A DNA stretch of 38,945 bases from Acidimicrobiales bacterium (GCA_025463415.1 JAOBWO010000267.1:1-38945); one strand, 5' to 3'. Positions 26,642-35,992 are shown, counted from the first letter of the stretch. Made by a program: numbers and translations. The notes: generated from the letters alone by a model not told the origin.

Positions 26642-27661
26642 GTGCCAGACGCAACCCGAGAGCCCGAGTTCGATGTGGCCGAGTCCGCTGTGGCCGAGTT
26701 CGATGTCGTCGGCATCGGCAACGCGCTGGTCGATGTCATCGCCCACGCAGACGAAGCGTTCATCGCTCGGGAGTCACTGGTCAAGGGCTCGATGACGCTC
26801 ATCGAGACCGAGCGCGCGGTGTCGCTGTACAGGTCGCTCGGATCGGCCGTCGAGATGAGTGGCGGCTCGGCGGCGAACACGATGTGTGGCGTCGCCTCCT
26901 TCGGCGGGCGCGCCGCGTACATCGGCAAGGTGTGTGACGACGAGCTCGGTCAGGTCTTCGGTCACGACCTCCGTGCCGTGGGCATCACGTTCCGCCCGGG
27001 CGCTCCGGAGGCGGACACGCCGACAGGCCGTTGCATCATCGTTGTCACGCCCGATGCGGAGCGGACGATGAACACCTACCTCGGTGTGTCGTCGCTGCTG
27101 TGCCCGCCCGACATCGATGCAGCCACTGTCGCGGCCGGCAAGGTGCTCTACATGGAGGGCTACCTGTACGACCGGCCCGCGGCGAAGGAAGCGTTCCGTG
27201 CGGCCGCACGCATCGCCCACGCGCACGGTCGGGAGGTGTCGCTGACCCTGAGCGACGCATTCTGCGTCGACCGCCACCGCGACGACTTCCGGGGCCTCGT
27301 CGCCGACGAAGTCGACATCCTGTTCGGCAACGAAGACGAGCTCACCTCTCTCTACGAGGTCGACGACTTCGATACAGCCGTCGCTGCTGTGCGGCGTGAC
27401 TGCGCCCTCGCCGTCATCACCCGCGGCGCCAGCGGCTCCGTCATCGTCACCGGTGACGGTGTCATCACGGTCCCGGCAGAAGCCGTCCATCGTGTGCTCG
27501 ACACCACGGGTGCAGGAGACCTCTTCGCGTCTGGGTTCCTGTACGGCTACACCAACGGCATGTCGCTGCCGGAGTGCGGTCGACTCGGCTCCGTCGCCGC
27601 TGCCGAGGTGATCTCCCACGTCGGCGCCCGACCGCTCGTCGAGCTCCACAAGCTGGCGTGA
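26642..27661 (+). CDS. PfkB-family carbohydrate/nucleoside kinase (adenosine-kinase-like)
   Basis: VVGIGNALVDVIAHAD...MSGGSAANTMCGVASFGGRAAYIGKVCDDELG...DTTGAGDLFASGFLYGYTNG. Confidence 0.88.
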   Translation: MPDATREPEFDVAESAVAEFDVVGIGNALVDVIAHADEAFIARESLVKGSMTLIETERAVSLYRSLGSAVEMSGGSAANTMCGVASFGGRAAYIGKVCDDELGQVFGHDLRAVGITFRPGAPEADTPTGRCIIVVTPDAERTMNTYLGVSSLLCPPDIDAATVAAGKVLYMEGYLYDRPAAKEAFRAAARIAHAHGREVSLTLSDAFCVDRHRDDFRGLVADEVDILFGNEDELTSLYEVDDFDTAVAAVRRDCALAVITRGASGSVIVTGDGVITVPAEAVHRVLDTTGAGDLFASGFLYGYTNGMSLPECGRLGSVAAAEVISHVGARPLVELHKLA

Positions 27662-29259
27662 TGGAGCCGGTGTCGTCGGTTGCCCGGGCGTGGCTCGCTG
27701 CGGAGCCGGACGACGACGTCCGCATCGAACTGGCGCGGTTGATCGACGGTCCACAGGACGTGCTCGCGGCACGGTTCGAGGGGCGTCTGCAGTTCGGCAC
27801 CGCCGGCCTGCGCGGTGAGATGGGTGCCGGCCCGCTGCGGATGAACCGACTCGTCGTTCGCCAGGCCGCCGCCGGCCTCGGCCGGTACGTGCTCGACCAC
27901 TGGAGCGACGCCGCCGAGCGAGGGATCATCATCGGCTTCGATGCGCGCCGCAAGAGCAACGACTTCGCGATGGACACGGCGCGGGTGCTGGCGGACATGG
28001 GCGTGCGTGCGCTGCTGCTGCCGTCGGCGCTGCCGACCCCGGTGCTGGCCTGGAACATCCTCGAGCACGACGCAGTCGCCGGCGTCGTCGTGACCGCGAG
28101 CCACAACCCGCCAGCGGACAACGGCTACAAGGTGTTCCTCGGCGACAGCGCGCAGATCGTGCCGCCGCACGACATCGGCATCGCCGCGTGCATCGACATG
28201 TTCGACCCCTGCACGGTGCCACTCGCGCCGAGTGATCATCCGCTCATCGTCCGCCTCGACGGAACGCCTCTGGAGCGGTACCTCGCCTCGGTCCCGGCTG
28301 CTCGGTTGCGTCCCGAGCTCCCCGGTGTGCCCGTCGCCTACACCGCGATGCACGGCGTCGGTGGCGCCACCTTGGCGGCTGCGTTCGAGCGCGCCGGATT
28401 GCCCGCTCCGTTCGTCGTGGCGGAGCAGCAGGAACCGGACGGCACGTTCCCGACGGTGTCCTTCCCGAACCCGGAGGAGCCCGGCGCGATGGATCTGCTC
28501 CTCGCCCGTGCCGCGGAGACGGGAGCGTTGCTGGCCATCGCCAACGATCCCGATGCCGATCGGCTCGGTGCCGCGATCCCGACTCCGGCCACGGCCACCG
28601 AGCCCGGTGGCTGGCGGCGCCTGACCGGTGACGAGATCGGTTGGCTGCTCGGCGATCACATCCTCCGCCACACCAGTGGTGACGATCGCCTCGTCGTCAC
28701 CACGCTCGTGTCCTCGTCGTTGCTCGGCCGGCTGGCGGCAGCGCACGGCGTGCACTTCGCGGAGACCTACACGGGGTTCAAGTGGATCGGGCGCACCGCA
28801 CTCGATCACCCCGACCTCCGCTTCGTGTTCGGCTACGAGCAGGCACTCGGCTACCTCGTGTGCCGGCAGCCGCTCGACAAGGACGGCATCACGGCCGCCG
28901 TGCTGCTGTCCGAGGTCGCTGCGCTCGCGGCGTTCGAAGGCGTCACCCTGCAGGATCGGCTCGACGATCTCGCCGTACGCTTCGGCCGCCACGTCACGGC
29001 CGAGCTGTCGATCCGCCTGGATCCCGTCGACGCCGCAGCGAAGGTCGCCGCGATGCGCGCCACCCCACCGACCGAGGTCGTCGGTTGGCCGGTCACCGGC
29101 GTGGAGTGGTACGAAGAAGCCGGCCTGCTGCGCCTCTGGCTCGACGACGTCCGCCTGCAGATCCGCCCGAGTGGCACCGAGCCCAAGGTCAAGCTCTACG
29201 GGGAAGCGATCGGCTCCGACCCCGCGCCGCTCCTCCAAGCCCTCGCCCACCTCCTCTGA
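27661..29259 (+). CDS. Phosphoglucomutase/phosphomannomutase (PmmB-like)
   Basis: LQFGTAGLRGEMGAGPLRMN; VVVTASHNPPADNGYKVF; ANDPDADRLGAAIP; RIQIRPSGTEPKVKLY-type C-terminus; start overlaps previous stop (TGATG). Confidence 0.93.
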   Translation: MEPVSSVARAWLAAEPDDDVRIELARLIDGPQDVLAARFEGRLQFGTAGLRGEMGAGPLRMNRLVVRQAAAGLGRYVLDHWSDAAERGIIIGFDARRKSNDFAMDTARVLADMGVRALLLPSALPTPVLAWNILEHDAVAGVVVTASHNPPADNGYKVFLGDSAQIVPPHDIGIAACIDMFDPCTVPLAPSDHPLIVRLDGTPLERYLASVPAARLRPELPGVPVAYTAMHGVGGATLAAAFERAGLPAPFVVAEQQEPDGTFPTVSFPNPEEPGAMDLLLARAAETGALLAIANDPDADRLGAAIPTPATATEPGGWRRLTGDEIGWLLGDHILRHTSGDDRLVVTTLVSSSLLGRLAAAHGVHFAETYTGFKWIGRTALDHPDLRFVFGYEQALGYLVCRQPLDKDGITAAVLLSEVAALAAFEGVTLQDRLDDLAVRFGRHVTAELSIRLDPVDAAAKVAAMRATPPTEVVGWPVTGVEWYEEAGLLRLWLDDVRLQIRPSGTEPKVKLYGEAIGSDPAPLLQALAHLL

Positions 29260-29344
29260 CCCCGCGGTTCCGCGCACCCCGCGGTTCCGCGCAAGGTCCG
29301 GCCCCCTACACGGCCGTCTTTCCTGCGAACTCTTGCAAGCGCGA
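29260..29344 (-). repeat. Dispersed intergenic repeat, copy A (inverted relative to B and C), with a 17-bp tandem duplication
   Basis: CCCCGCGGTTCCGCGCA twice in tandem (29260-29276, 29277-29293), then ...TTTCCTGCGAACTCTTGCAAGCGCGA; aligns to the reverse complement of B and C. Confidence 0.85.
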
Positions 29345-30256
29345 ACGCATGCGGTGGATGTTCACGACCTGGCGACCGCACGATGTGAGGTCGCGCAGCT
29401 CCAGCTCGTCGAAGCGAAGGATCCGCCAGCCGATCTCGTCGCACGCCCGGTCGCGCCTGCTGTCCTTCCGGGCTCGTTGGTCTCCACTGTGCCACCACGT
29501 CGCACCGGGCTCGAGGCCGAGCCGGACGCTGGGCCACGCAGCATCGAGGTGGATGGTCTCCCCATTGAGCAGCGTCAACGGGAACTGTCGGTCAGGGTCG
29601 GGTAGCCCGAGCTCGACGACCTTCGCGATGAGGTCGATCTCCAGGCTGCTCTGCGCAGGACGCGGACGTTCGATCGCCTTCTCCAGCCACCGCTCGAGCC
29701 GTGTGACGCCGCTGCGGCCCTGCCGTCGCACTGCGTGCAGGTACACGTCCGCCTCGGCGGGAGTGATCAGGCGCTTGAGCCACATCTGCTCCGCGATCTT
29801 CTCCAGTCGTACGTCGCTGGTGGTTGCCGCGCATCGGAACAACGCTCGAAGGGGCGACGCGACGATGCGGCCGTCGGCGAGCTCGCGCCGATCGGACACC
29901 ATGCGCCAGGAACTGCGGGTCGAACGTGCCCAGCTCGGCAGCTTCGGGTCACGGCCGTCCGGCACCATCACCTCGAGCACCGTCGCGGGAACGCACGTCA
30001 CCCCGTACTGGCGCGCCGCCGTCATTCCCGACACGAACCCTGAGGCACCGGCGTAGAGGCTGAGGGCCATCACTCGCGACTCCACGGTCTCGGGCATTCC
30101 GACCAGCCGCTTGACCTTGGGGAGCTCGAGCTGGAAGAGACCGATGTCGACGGCGCGCTTCAACTGGCGTTGGCTGAGATGTTCGAGCAGCTGCTTGTTC
30201 GACGCGATGCCGAGCTGGCGTCCGAACAGGTGGAGCATCGCCGGTGAGAGGATCAT
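29306..30256 (-). CDS. AbiEi-antitoxin-like protein with DUF559/Vsr-like C-terminal domain, 316 aa
   Basis: N-terminal AbiEi-like wHTH region; C-terminal TLLNGETIHLDAAWPSVRLGLEPGATWWHSGDQRARKDSRRDRACDEIGWRILRFDELEL resembles DUF559. Confidence 0.65.
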   Translation of the reverse strand: MILSPAMLHLFGRQLGIASNKQLLEHLSQRQLKRAVDIGLFQLELPKVKRLVGMPETVESRVMALSLYAGASGFVSGMTAARQYGVTCVPATVLEVMVPDGRDPKLPSWARSTRSSWRMVSDRRELADGRIVASPLRALFRCAATTSDVRLEKIAEQMWLKRLITPAEADVYLHAVRRQGRSGVTRLERWLEKAIERPRPAQSSLEIDLIAKVVELGLPDPDRQFPLTLLNGETIHLDAAWPSVRLGLEPGATWWHSGDQRARKDSRRDRACDEIGWRILRFDELELRDLTSCGRQVVNIHRMRSRLQEFAGKTAV

Positions 30257-30299
30257 GCTCCACTGAGTGCTGTGAGCCGGCCAGAACGGAAAACGCGGA

Positions 30300-30369
30300 T
30301 CGCGCTTGCAGAAGTTTGCAGGAAAGGATGCGCTCTGAGGGGCTGGAAGTTGCTCGGAACCGCGAGGGG
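30300..30369 (+). repeat. Dispersed intergenic repeat, copy B
   Basis: TCGCGCTTGCAGAAGTTTGCAGGAAAGGATGCGCTCTGAGGGGCTGGAAGTTGCTCGGAACCGCGAGGGG, just downstream of upp. Confidence 0.85.
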
Positions 30370-30376
30370 AGAATGG

Positions 30377-31009
30377 TCAGGCGGCGCCGAACTGGCGGTC
30401 GCCGGCGTCGCCGAGGCCGGGGACGATGTACGCGTTCTCGTTGAGCCGTTCGTCGATGGAGGCGGTGTAGATGATCAGGTCGAGGTCGGTGGTGCGGAGG
30501 AAGTCGAGGCCTTCGGGCGCGGCCAGGGCGCAGACGACGATGATCGGCCCGGTCGCACCGGCGTCCACCAGCAGGCGGCACGTGTGGGCCAGCGAGCCGC
30601 CGGTGGCGAGCATCGGATCGAGCACGATGCAGACCCGGTTCTCGAACGATTCCGGCAGCTTGTTGACGTACGGCTTCGGCTCGAAGGTCTCCTCGTCGCG
30701 ACTGATCCCGATGAAGCCAACGTCTGCCGTCGGGAGCAGGACCTGCGCGGCGTTGAGGAATCCGAGTCCGGCGCGCAGGACCGGCACCACGATCGGCTGG
30801 GTGGACAGCACTCGGCCGGTGGTCTCTTGGATCGGCGTCCGCACGGACACCTCATGGGTCGGCAGGTTCCGGGTCGCTTCGACGATGAGCAGCGTTCCGA
30901 TCCGCTCCAGCTCCTGGCGGAACACGTTGTTCGGCGTCGCTTCGTCGCGAACCTTGGTGAGTGACGCGGCGGCCAGGGGGTGTTCGACGAGGTGGACGGC
31001 GACGGGCAT
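30377..31009 (-). CDS. upp: Uracil phosphoribosyltransferase
   Basis: MPVAVHLVEHPLAAASLTKVRDEATPNNVFRQELERIGTLL...PVLRAGLGFL...VCIVLDPMLATGGSLAHTCRLL. Confidence 0.96.
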   Translation of the reverse strand: MPVAVHLVEHPLAAASLTKVRDEATPNNVFRQELERIGTLLIVEATRNLPTHEVSVRTPIQETTGRVLSTQPIVVPVLRAGLGFLNAAQVLLPTADVGFIGISRDEETFEPKPYVNKLPESFENRVCIVLDPMLATGGSLAHTCRLLVDAGATGPIIVVCALAAPEGLDFLRTTDLDLIIYTASIDERLNENAYIVPGLGDAGDRQFGAA

Positions 31010-31063
31010 CCGCTCATCTTGCCAGGTCGTCGCGTTTGGTCCGAAAGGGCCGCCGAACCGGCC

Positions 31064-31130
31064 GCGCTTGCAGAAGTTCGCAGGAAGAAGCGCGCCCTGG
31101 GGGGCTTGGAGTTGCGCGGAACCGCGGGGT
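31064..31130 (+). repeat. Dispersed intergenic repeat, copy C
   Basis: GCGCTTGCAGAAGTTCGCAGGAAGAAGCGCGCCCTGGGGGGCTTGGAGTTGCGCGGAACCGCGGGGT, just downstream of add. Confidence 0.85.
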
Positions 31131-31141
31131 GGTGAGGGTTC

Positions 31142-32218
31142 TCAGATGCCGAGGGTGTGCTCGGCACGGAGGAGGGCATAGCGCGGCTTGATCAGGCCGT
31201 TGATGATCCGCAGGCGCTCCGGGAACGGTGCGAACGCGCTCTTCATCGCGTTGACCGTGAGCCACTCCATGTCCTCGAGGCCCCACCCGAACGCCTCGTT
31301 GAGCTCGATCATCTCGTGCGACATCGACGTCGCGCTCATCAGCCGGTTGTCGGTGTTGACCGTGACCCGGAACCGCAGGCGGCGCAGCATGCCGATCGGG
31401 TGATCGGCGATGGACGCGCACACGCCGGTGCCGACGTTTGAGGTGGGGCACAGCTCCAGCGGGATCCGGCGGTCACGGATGTACGCGGCCAGGCGGCCGA
31501 GCGTCTCGTCCCCGCGGGAGCCGGTGATGTCGTCGACGATGCGCACGCCGTGGCCGAGTCGTTCGCCACCGCACCACTGCACGGCCTCCCAGATGGAGGG
31601 CAGGCCGAACGCTTCCCCCGCGTGGATCGTGGAGTGGAAGTTCTCGCGCTGCACGTGCTGGAACGCGTCGAGGTGACGTGTCGGTGGGTAGCCGGCCTCG
31701 GCGCCGGCGATGTCGAAGCCGACCACGCCGCGGTCGCGCCAGTTGACGGCCAGCTCGGCGATCGCCAGCGACCGCGCGGCGGTGCGCATCGCGGAGCAGA
31801 TCGCGTAGATGGTGAGGTCGGTGCCGGCCGAGCCGCGGGCGAAGCCGTCGAGCACGGCTTGGACGACCTCGTCGAGGGTGAGTCCGGCGTCGGTGTGCAG
31901 CTCGGGGGCGAACCGCACCTCGGCGTAGACGACCCCGTCGGCGGCGAGGTCGACCGCACACTCATAGGCCACGCGCTCGATCGCGTCGCGGTGCTGCATC
32001 ACGCCGCACGTGTGCGCGAACGTCTCGAGGTAGAGGACGAGGTCGTTGCGCTTGGCCCCGCGGTTGAACCAGCTGCTCAGCTCGGCGGCGTCGTGCGAGG
32101 GCAGCGCGGTGTAGCCGTACTCGTCGGCGAGCTCGATCACCGTCGACGCGCGCAGGCCGCCATCGAGGTGGTCGTGCAGCAGGGCCTTGGGGGCGCGCCG
32201 GATGAGGTCGTGGATCAC
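31142..32218 (-). CDS. add: Adenosine deaminase
   Basis: [81 protein letters not shown] start overlaps preceding gene stop. Confidence 0.95.
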   Translation of the reverse strand: MIHDLIRRAPKALLHDHLDGGLRASTVIELADEYGYTALPSHDAAELSSWFNRGAKRNDLVLYLETFAHTCGVMQHRDAIERVAYECAVDLAADGVVYAEVRFAPELHTDAGLTLDEVVQAVLDGFARGSAGTDLTIYAICSAMRTAARSLAIAELAVNWRDRGVVGFDIAGAEAGYPPTRHLDAFQHVQRENFHSTIHAGEAFGLPSIWEAVQWCGGERLGHGVRIVDDITGSRGDETLGRLAAYIRDRRIPLELCPTSNVGTGVCASIADHPIGMLRRLRFRVTVNTDNRLMSATSMSHEMIELNEAFGWGLEDMEWLTVNAMKSAFAPFPERLRIINGLIKPRYALLRAEHTLGI

Positions 32219-33099
32219 GCGGTGACCGCGGATCGGTCGAGCCGGCGCAACGGCAGTTCGGCCGAGCGCTGCAGCCAGTTCCACGCCGGGTACTCCGCCG
32301 CGGCCGAGATGCAGTGCAGCGAGTAGGCGTGGCGGCTGGTGGCCGAGCGGTTGACGTCGCTCCAGTGGGGGAGCAGCCCGTGGAGCACCACCATCGTGCC
32401 TGCCGAGACCTCCAGCGGGACGAGCTCGGCGGGCGCAGGCAGAGGCGCGGGGTCGAGGACCTCGAACTCCGTGCCCTCGGCGTCGGCGAACGACGGACCG
32501 CGTCGCTTGAAGACCTTGCGCAGGCTCGTGCGGTGACCGCCCGGTGCCGCCCACAGGCAACCGTTCTCGAGCGTGGCGTCCTCGATCGCGAACCAGAAGC
32601 CCGTGACCGTCATCGGATCGGTGTAGAGGAACGTCGCGTCCTGGTGGCAGCCGACCTCTCCGCCGATGTGCGGCTGCTTGAAGATGTACATGCTCTGCAG
32701 CGCGAGTGCGTCGGCGAGCCCGATGTCCGCTGCGATGCCGGCGAGATCCGCCGTGTAGCTGAACGACTCGAACGTGTCGTCGAGGTCGTGCATCGCGTGG
32801 CCGATCTTGTTGATCGACAGCGTCTTGTCCTGGCGGAGCGCGCCGGTGTCGTCGAAGGCCTCCTCTTCGAAGAAGCACCACGTACCGTTGGAGGACGCGA
32901 GGAACTCGCCATCACTGATCCGGTCCTGCTCGTTCGTCGTGAAGATCGAGCGGTGGTCGGTGGGCTCGAACGCCTCGACCATCTCGACCGCGCGCCGGCG
33001 GAGGTCGGCGCACGCCTGCGGCCCGGCGAGACCCTCGACCACGAGGAACCCGTCGGTGCGGTACCGGTCGATCTGCTCGTCGGACAGGACCTGAGACAT
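32215..33099 (-). CDS. Phytanoyl-CoA dioxygenase (PhyH)-family protein, 294 aa
   Basis: [111 protein letters not shown]. Confidence 0.88.
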   Translation of the reverse strand: MSQVLSDEQIDRYRTDGFLVVEGLAGPQACADLRRRAVEMVEAFEPTDHRSIFTTNEQDRISDGEFLASSNGTWCFFEEEAFDDTGALRQDKTLSINKIGHAMHDLDDTFESFSYTADLAGIAADIGLADALALQSMYIFKQPHIGGEVGCHQDATFLYTDPMTVTGFWFAIEDATLENGCLWAAPGGHRTSLRKVFKRRGPSFADAEGTEFEVLDPAPLPAPAELVPLEVSAGTMVVLHGLLPHWSDVNRSATSRHAYSLHCISAAAEYPAWNWLQRSAELPLRRLDRSAVTA

Positions 33100-33124
33100 G
33101 TCAGCCACCGTAGCCTTTGGGGGC

Positions 33125-33517
33125 ATGGAACTCACCGAGACCAGCCACCTCACGATCCTCGGCAACACGGTGCGGCATCCCGTCGAGCACGTCGAGGTCT
33201 TCGACGCTCCGGCGAACGTGTCGTCGGTCCGGTTCACCAACGACGAGCTGAACAGCATGTGCCCCGTCACCGAGCAGCCCGACCTCTCCCACGTCGTGAT
33301 CGAGTACGTGCCGGACGCGCTGTGCGTCGAGAGCAAGAGCCTCAAGCTGTACCTGTGGGGCTTTCGCGATCGTGCCGTGTTCGCCGAGGCGCTGGCGGCC
33401 GAGATCGCCGGCGAGATCATGCTCAGCGCTGCGCCGCACCGGGTCAAGGTGACGCTGACCCAACGCGCCCGCGGCGGCATCGAGGTCCAGGCGATCAGCG
33501 AGATCGAACGGGACTGA
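33125..33517 (+). CDS. queF: QueF-family NADPH-dependent 7-cyano-7-deazaguanine reductase
   Basis: RFTNDELNSMCPVTEQPDLSHVVIEYVPDALCVESKSLKLYLWGFRDRAVFAEAL: catalytic CPVTxQPD and ESKSLKLYL motifs. Confidence 0.88.
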   Translation: MELTETSHLTILGNTVRHPVEHVEVFDAPANVSSVRFTNDELNSMCPVTEQPDLSHVVIEYVPDALCVESKSLKLYLWGFRDRAVFAEALAAEIAGEIMLSAAPHRVKVTLTQRARGGIEVQAISEIERD

Positions 33518-33545
33518 GCACTCGACACAGTCGTCGGGGGGCGGC

Positions 33546-34799
33546 CTACTGGCTGTCGTACGCCTGCCCGGCCGCCCGAGGAGCGCGTGACCGTCCGACG
33601 AAGCCGGCGACGACGATGATCGTGGCCAGGTACGGCAGCATCTGCACGAACTCGCCGGGAATGCCGGTGTTGAGGAACGACAGCTTGGCCTCCATCGCGT
33701 CGAAGAAGCCGAACACGAGCGCACCGGCCAACGCGCCCGCCGGGCTCCATCGACCGACGATCACCACGGCCAACGCGATGAACCCACGTCCGTTGGTGAT
33801 GTTCTCGTTGAACCGGCCGACGTTTGCCGTCCACCACGAACCGCCGAACCCGGCGACGGCTCCGGCCGCGATCACGTTGCGATAGCGGAGCTGGTTGACG
33901 TTCACGCCCAGGGTGTCTGCGGCGCGTGGATGCTCGCCGATCGCCCGCGTGCGCAGGCCCCAGCGCGTCTTCGCGAAGGCCCACGCCAGGAAGGCCACCA
34001 ACGCGAACGCGATGTAGACGAAGATCGTCTGCTCGAAGAGGATCGGCCCGATGACCGGGATCGAGTGCAACCCCGGGATCTTCCACGGCACGAGTGTTCG
34101 GACCTGGTTGTACGCCTCGTCGACGGCCAGGATGCGGTTGCCGAGGAACGACGTGAGGCCGAGCACGAAGAAGTTGATGAAGAAGCCGACGATCACCTGG
34201 TCGACCTTGAACCGGATCGCCAGCCAGGCGAGGAACCAGGCGAACAGCGCGGCCACGACCATCGCTGCGCCGACGCCGACCCAGAAGTTGACGACCGAGC
34301 CGACGAGCGCCGAGGTGAACGCGCCGCTGAGCAGCAGACCCTCGATCGCGATGTTGACCACGCCCGAGCGCTCGCACATGATCCCGGCCATCGCGCCGAA
34401 GATCAGCGGTGCCGAGTAGGTGACGCCCTGCGACAACATGCCCACGAACGCGAAGCTGTTCGGCGCTGCAGCCCAGGCGAGCAGGGTGAAGATGAACACC
34501 ACCGCCACCGCCGCCAATGCCGCGGTCTGCCACTTGCCGAGGCCACGGGCCAGCTGCACGCCGCCCATGACGGCCAACGAGCCGGCGACCACCCAGGCCA
34601 GTGGCGTCGCAGCCACGCCGAACGAATGCCCACCACTCAGGTTGAACGTGGCCGTCCCTGCGTGGCTGGTGAGCCGCCACGCGGTGATCGCTGCGAGGAT
34701 GAGGTAGACGATGCCCAGGTTGCGCGAACGCTTGATCTGCTCCAGGGAGCGGCCGACCGCCAACTGCGCGTCGCGGTACACCTCGGTCGGTGTGCTCAT
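33546..34799 (-). CDS. ABC transporter permease (simple sugar/nucleoside, BMP-type system)
   Basis: GVTYSAPLIFGAMAGIMCERSGVVNIAIEGLLLSGAF; multiple TM helices; in the transporter operon. Confidence 0.92.
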   Translation of the reverse strand: MSTPTEVYRDAQLAVGRSLEQIKRSRNLGIVYLILAAITAWRLTSHAGTATFNLSGGHSFGVAATPLAWVVAGSLAVMGGVQLARGLGKWQTAALAAVAVVFIFTLLAWAAAPNSFAFVGMLSQGVTYSAPLIFGAMAGIMCERSGVVNIAIEGLLLSGAFTSALVGSVVNFWVGVGAAMVVAALFAWFLAWLAIRFKVDQVIVGFFINFFVLGLTSFLGNRILAVDEAYNQVRTLVPWKIPGLHSIPVIGPILFEQTIFVYIAFALVAFLAWAFAKTRWGLRTRAIGEHPRAADTLGVNVNQLRYRNVIAAGAVAGFGGSWWTANVGRFNENITNGRGFIALAVVIVGRWSPAGALAGALVFGFFDAMEAKLSFLNTGIPGEFVQMLPYLATIIVVAGFVGRSRAPRAAGQAYDSQ

Positions 34800-35992
34800 C
34801 AGCCCCATCCCTTGAACAGCTGTGCGCCCTCTTCGCCGCCGGAGTCCTTGAGCCGCCAGATGATGCGGGTCAACGACGGGGCTGCGACGAACAGGACGAT
34901 GAGCGCCCGGATCACCAGGACGAGGTCGATGGGTACATGCACTTGCAACTGCATCTCCTGGCCACCCGCCTGCAGCGCGCCGAACAGCAGGGCTGCAGCC
35001 GTCGTGCCCCAGGGCGAGGATCGCCCGAGCAGCGCGACGGCGATCGCGTCGAAGCCGATGTTGCCGGCGAACGACGAGGTGGCGTGACCCTGGTTGATCC
35101 CGCCGAGGATCTCGCTGCCCCCGCCGAGGCCGGCGAACGCACCCGCGAGGAGCATGGCCCCGATGGTCAGCCGGCCGGGGTTCATGCCCGCGTACCGAGC
35201 CGCCTCGGGGTTGGCGCCGAGGGTGCGGAACTGGAAGCCGAGCTTGGACTTCTTGAGCAGCCACCACACGAAGACGGCGAGCGCGATCGCGATCACGAAG
35301 CCGAAGTGGGCGCGGAGATCGATGGACGAGCGGTGCAGGAAGCCGAACAGGAATGGCAGCCGAGCTGACTTGGCGACGTCGCGGGACACCGCGTCACTGC
35401 GGCCGTGCGCCTGGAACGCCGTCGTCTTGAGCAACCACAGCACGGCGAAGGAGGCGACGTAGTTGAGCATGATCGTGGTGATCACCTCGTGCGCTCCCGT
35501 GCGCGCCTTGAGGAGGCCGACCAGACCACCCCACAACCCGCCGGCGACGGCCGCTGCGGCCATGGCGAGGATGATGTGCGGCACCGCCGGGATGTCGATC
35601 GCGAAGCCGACCCACACCGCCGCCAAGCCGCCGGCGAACACCTGACCCGTCGCGCCGATGTTGAACAGGCCCGCTTTGAACGCAACGGCGACGCTGAGCC
35701 CGGCGAAGATCAGCGGCGTCGCGTAGGTGACCGTCTCGCTGAAGCCGCGCAGGCTGCCGAAGGCGCCCTTCGCCAGCGCGATGTAGGAGTCCTTCACGTT
35801 GGTGAGCATCCCGCCGACATCGCCGTGCTTGAGCTTGTCGAGGTCGGAGATCGCGATGATCAGCGCCGAGAGGATCAGTGCCGTGAGCAATGCCAGTGCG
35901 TTGAGGCGCACGCTGATCCAGCGATGCGGCCAGGGTGAGTGGCGAGGCTCGGCATCGGGCGCCGGCCTCGGAGACGCGATGGCCGCGGTCAC
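34799..35992 (-). CDS. ABC transporter permease (simple sugar/nucleoside, BMP-type system)
   Basis: ETVTYATPLIFAGLSVAVAFKAGLFNIGATGQVFAGGLAA; ATGA overlap with the next gene. Confidence 0.92.
   Translation of the reverse strand: MTAAIASPRPAPDAEPRHSPWPHRWISVRLNALALLTALILSALIIAISDLDKLKHGDVGGMLTNVKDSYIALAKGAFGSLRGFSETVTYATPLIFAGLSVAVAFKAGLFNIGATGQVFAGGLAAVWVGFAIDIPAVPHIILAMAAAAVAGGLWGGLVGLLKARTGAHEVITTIMLNYVASFAVLWLLKTTAFQAHGRSDAVSRDVAKSARLPFLFGFLHRSSIDLRAHFGFVIAIALAVFVWWLLKKSKLGFQFRTLGANPEAARYAGMNPGRLTIGAMLLAGAFAGLGGGSEILGGINQGHATSSFAGNIGFDAIAVALLGRSSPWGTTAAALLFGALQAGGQEMQLQVHVPIDLVLVIRALIVLFVAAPSLTRIIWRLKDSGGEEGAQLFKGWG

Noticed and set aside
23383-26937. 1184-aa plus-strand ORF
   Set aside because: Antisense to the M23 peptidase and pepN; low-complexity RR/DE/VE composition without domain motifs, a typical high-GC shadow ORF.
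27547-29277. 576-aa minus-strand ORF opposite the phosphohexomutase
   Set aside because: Antisense shadow of a convincing enzyme with conserved motifs on the plus strand.
29306-30256. AbiEi-like gene as a complete type IV toxin-antitoxin system
   Set aside because: No AbiEii-type nucleotidyltransferase toxin is adjacent; solitary AbiEi/DUF559-like genes are common in actinobacteria.
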